From JBCCBI01 sp039034155 (GTDB taxonomy: Bacteria; Deinococcota; Deinococci; Deinococcales; Trueperaceae), in the NCBI GenBank assembly GCA_039034155.1, contig JBCCBI010000264.1, forward strand, positions 1 through 7,976: 7,976 bases of DNA, read 5' to 3'. Shown here in pieces: positions 6,124-7,976 of the stretch; the first letter of the stretch is position 1; every line of letters starts with the position of its first letter. The notes below the pieces were generated by a model, which saw nothing but the letters and a program-made list of their open reading frames with translations, searched no databases and was not told the DNA's origin. Both the position numbers and the translations under genes were made by a program.

Positions 6124-6156
6124 TATAGCCTGTAGTGCTATAGCCTGTAGTGCTAT
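6124..6156. repeat. 15-base tandem repeat, 2.2 copies (TATAGCCTGTAGTGC)
   Basis: Two identical units occur at 6124-6138 and 6139-6153, followed by TAT of a third. They lie in non-coding DNA. GCTATAGC at the junction is itself a palindrome. Function unknown; a simple slippage product is possible. Confidence 0.85.
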
Positions 6157-6208
6157 TGAGGCAGTCGTTCCAAAGCATATACAGGTTACGCTAGGTATCT
6201 CCTGACGT

Positions 6209-6252
6209 GTGAGTTGACGACAGGTGAGTTGATGACAGGCGAGTTGACATAG
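6209..6252. repeat. Three imperfect 15-base direct repeats (GTGAGTTGAYGACAG)
   Basis: The units are GTGAGTTGACGACAG (6209-6223), GTGAGTTGATGACAG (6224-6238) and the diverged GCGAGTTGACATAG (6239-6252). GAGTTGA is kept in all three. The third contains TTGACA, a -35 consensus, but no good -10 follows at 16-18 bases. An iteron-like protein-binding array about 200 bases before the receiver-globin start is one reading; slippage is the other. Confidence 0.75.
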
Positions 6253-6454
6253 TTACTGCTCGAGACCTAAACACATTCCACATTGAATTGAAGGAATAAC
6301 GTCGTAGTTGTTTTATTGTCCAAAGATACGTGCTTGCTGCGTAATACTTTGCGAACACGCGTATGTTCCAAGGCACGCTACACAATACAAAAGCATTCTG
6401 GCATCACGTCAAGTTGGCACTACCTCAAGTTTTATCATAGAACGGCACTAGGTC

Positions 6455-7945
6455 ATGGCAAACATCGCGGTCATCGAAGATAATAAAACTATTGCATTTC
6501 TCATCGAAGCACTTTTGGAAGCTCAAAAGCATCGGGTATCAATTTATTCAGACGGTACAAGCGGCTTACATGGTATGTGTGAGAACTCACCAGATTTACT
6601 CATATTAGACGTGGGTCTGCCTGACATAAGTGGTTTTGAGGTTGCTGAGCGTATGCATGATGATGTTGCTCTAGCAGATATTCCTATTTTGATATTGACA
6701 GCGTTACAGGACGTCAATAGCCGTGTGCGCGGACTTCAAGTTGCTGATGATTATTTGAGTAAACCCTTTAACAAACAGGAACTTATTGCTCGTGTAGATG
6801 CTCTGTTGCGACGCAGTAGCAATTCAGGCGGGTTAAAAGGACGGCTCGAGCTCATTGGTGGGGCCGGTGCAGCAGTACAAGTTGTGGCACTAGTTCATCC
6901 CAAAGGGGCACTCATTTTTGATGACGGCACAGTTGTGTATTTTAGTCAAGGGCGGGTGATTGACATCATCCAGCGAGACAAGACACTCTCTGCTGAAGAA
7001 GCCGTGACCGAAGCATTTAGCCGCCATGAAGGTGGGTTTCGCTTTGAGCCGGGTGCGCAACTACCTCAAGCAATCCTCAACCTAGATCCTATGAGGGTAC
7101 TGCTCGAGGCGGCCCGTGTGAACGATGAAGCTGCAGAAGCCAAAGAGAAGCAACGTCAACATCTAAATAATGCAACTCAGGTAAGCTATGACGACAAGCT
7201 TGATGACACCATTGATATGTCGTACGGGTATGTTAACAATGTATTGAATGATAAGCTTAACAGTGAACGAGCTGGCGTACAGTACCGACATGCTGATGGC
7301 AAGCAGTCTGATGGCAAGCAGTCTGATGGCAACTATGCTGATAGCAGCGTGTCAACCCATACCGAAGCTACGGGACAGGCTACCCCTACAAATACAGGTG
7401 CCTATGACGTTAAAGGTGAGGCTATTCAGCACGAGTTGCTCGAGCTAGTGCACGTAGACGACACTGAAAAAGCACTGTTAGCAGCTTTACAAGATGCTGC
7501 AAGCGCTGCCTCAGCAGAAATGGTACGTGCGTTTTACGACCGACTTTTTGCCCACGACAATACCAAAGAATACTTTGCAGGTGTGTCCATGACCCGTCTC
7601 CACGGCATGATAAGTACGTGGTTTGTTGAGCTGTTCAGCGGTAATTATGATAGTAAGTACGTAAGTAAGCGTATTGAAATTGGTCAGATACATGTACGTA
7701 TAGGCTTACCTGTGCGGTATCCCTTAGCGATGCTGGATATTGTGAGTAAATACGGGCTCGAGGTTGCTCTCAAAAGTGATCAAGCTGAGGCTGCTAAAGC
7801 GGCGTTCCTAAAAATACTTTCACTAGATGTTGCTATCTTTAATCAAGCGTACGAAGACGATAAATTACATCACCTAGCAGAGTTGGTAGGCGGCGAGCGT
7901 TTGGCACGCTTACTTCTTTCGGGAATTACCCACCATCAGCAGTAA
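6455..7945 (+). CDS. Response regulator with receiver, DUF4388-like and C-terminal globin-sensor domains (496 aa)
   Basis: Domain order: a CheY-like receiver (about 1-119) with acidic Glu8/Asp9, phospho-acceptor Asp52 (LLILDVGLPD), Thr82 and Lys103 in SKPF; a divergent DUF4388/PATAN-like domain (about 128-225, GRLELIGG... through GGFRFEP); a polar linker (about 226-317) with the SDGKQ tandem repeat; and a globin-coupled-sensor domain (about 318-492). The globin has distal Tyr361 and proximal His413 (IGQIHVRIGL) and is about 80% identical to the 182-residue stand-alone protein. There is no DNA-binding, kinase, cyclase or methyl-accepting output. The protein therefore seems to combine phosphorylation and haem-gas inputs and act through contacts, DUF4388 being the likely interaction surface. 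The ATG is only weakly served by AGGT close to it; TATCAT at 6433-6438 would place a transcript start almost at the gene, so leaderless or near-leaderless expression is possible. No cognate histidine kinase is in the window. Confidence 0.88.
   Translation: MANIAVIEDNKTIAFLIEALLEAQKHRVSIYSDGTSGLHGMCENSPDLLILDVGLPDISGFEVAERMHDDVALADIPILILTALQDVNSRVRGLQVADDYLSKPFNKQELIARVDALLRRSSNSGGLKGRLELIGGAGAAVQVVALVHPKGALIFDDGTVVYFSQGRVIDIIQRDKTLSAEEAVTEAFSRHEGGFRFEPGAQLPQAILNLDPMRVLLEAARVNDEAAEAKEKQRQHLNNATQVSYDDKLDDTIDMSYGYVNNVLNDKLNSERAGVQYRHADGKQSDGKQSDGNYADSSVSTHTEATGQATPTNTGAYDVKGEAIQHELLELVHVDDTEKALLAALQDAASAASAEMVRAFYDRLFAHDNTKEYFAGVSMTRLHGMISTWFVELFSGNYDSKYVSKRIEIGQIHVRIGLPVRYPLAMLDIVSKYGLEVALKSDQAEAAKAAFLKILSLDVAIFNQAYEDDKLHHLAELVGGERLARLLLSGITHHQQ
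7295..7332 (+). repeat. In-frame 15-base tandem repeat encoding SDGKQ in the linker
   Basis: GATGGCAAGCAGTCT occurs at 7295-7309 and 7310-7324, and its first 8 bases recur to 7332. It encodes DGKQS twice plus DG within the low-complexity linker before the globin domain. It probably varies in copy number between strains and tunes linker length. Confidence 0.85.
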
Positions 7946-7976
7946 TATAACTTTCACATAAAACAAAAATTCAGTC

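Larger units (their letters stand above)
5809..6454. other. 646-base non-coding region upstream of the receiver-globin gene
   Basis: No frame in it looks like a real gene. It contains a perfect 7-base-stem hairpin followed by a T run (6005-6038), two separate families of 15-base tandem repeats (6124-6156 and 6209-6252), a TTGACA inside the third unit of the second family, and one CTCGAG. The frame that is open on the minus strand in 6191-6385 only reads through the tandem repeats. The size suggests a complex promoter, an unrecognised small RNA, or a decayed gene. Confidence 0.5.

Noticed and set aside
6209..6252. CRISPR-like array
   Set aside because: The repeats are 15 bases, directly adjacent and without spacers; no cas genes are present.
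6244..6273. TTGACA in the third tandem unit as a promoter -35
   Set aside because: The best sequence at the right distance (TAAACA after 18 bases) matches only half of the -10 consensus.
6191..6385. 64-codon minus-strand frame in the long spacer
   Set aside because: Its C-terminal part just translates the 15-base tandem repeats (repeated SSTH) and there is no family resemblance; it is listed only as non-coding DNA.
6414..6438. TTGGCA/TATCAT as a promoter directly before the receiver-globin gene
   Set aside because: The spacer is only 13 bases, too short for a standard promoter; the TATCAT is kept only as a remark on possible leaderless expression.

Overview
The window (about 8 kb, moderate GC by eye) looks like a bacterial chromosome. 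The best guess from protein style is Deinococcota or a similar deep-branching phylum. A DUF4388 (PATAN-like) protein, a CvnD/MglA-like small GTPase and a stand-alone MglB-like Roadblock/LC7 protein are common together there, and the Roadblock sequence resembles Deinococcus homologues as I remember them. Chloroflexota or another phylum rich in small GTPases is not excluded. I see no rRNA, tRNA, CRISPR, integrase or transposase.

Left part (1-2447), metabolic genes: a PhyH-type Fe(II)/2-oxoglutarate dioxygenase gene runs leftward off the window edge. Diverging from it are an aldo-keto reductase and, 14 bases later, a RimJ/RimL-like GNAT acetyltransferase. The divergent spacer holds a perfect 12-base palindrome overlapping a 16-base-period direct repeat, a plausible operator.

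Right part (2829-7945), a signalling cluster, all on the plus strand: (i) a DUF4388 protein overlapping (ATGA) a Ras-like small GTPase; (ii) a Roadblock/LC7 protein followed after 52 bases by a stand-alone globin-coupled-sensor domain (protoglobin); (iii) a fusion protein with a receiver domain, a divergent DUF4388-like domain, a low-complexity linker and a second globin-sensor domain about 80% identical to the stand-alone one. Read together, this suggests a haem-based gas or redox sensor feeding into a small GTPase/Roadblock switch, with DUF4388 proteins as adaptors. The wiring is inference; the domain calls are well supported.

Three long non-coding stretches (2448-2828, 4415-4844, 5809-6454) separate these units. 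They hold a 47-base hairpin repeat present twice in opposite orientation, several short inverted repeats, and tandem repeats with 14-15 base periods. Across the whole window the palindrome CTCGAG occurs 15 times (about 2 expected), and its extended form GCTCGAGC 8 times (about 0.1 expected). This resembles the HIP1 highly iterated palindrome of cyanobacteria but with a different sequence.
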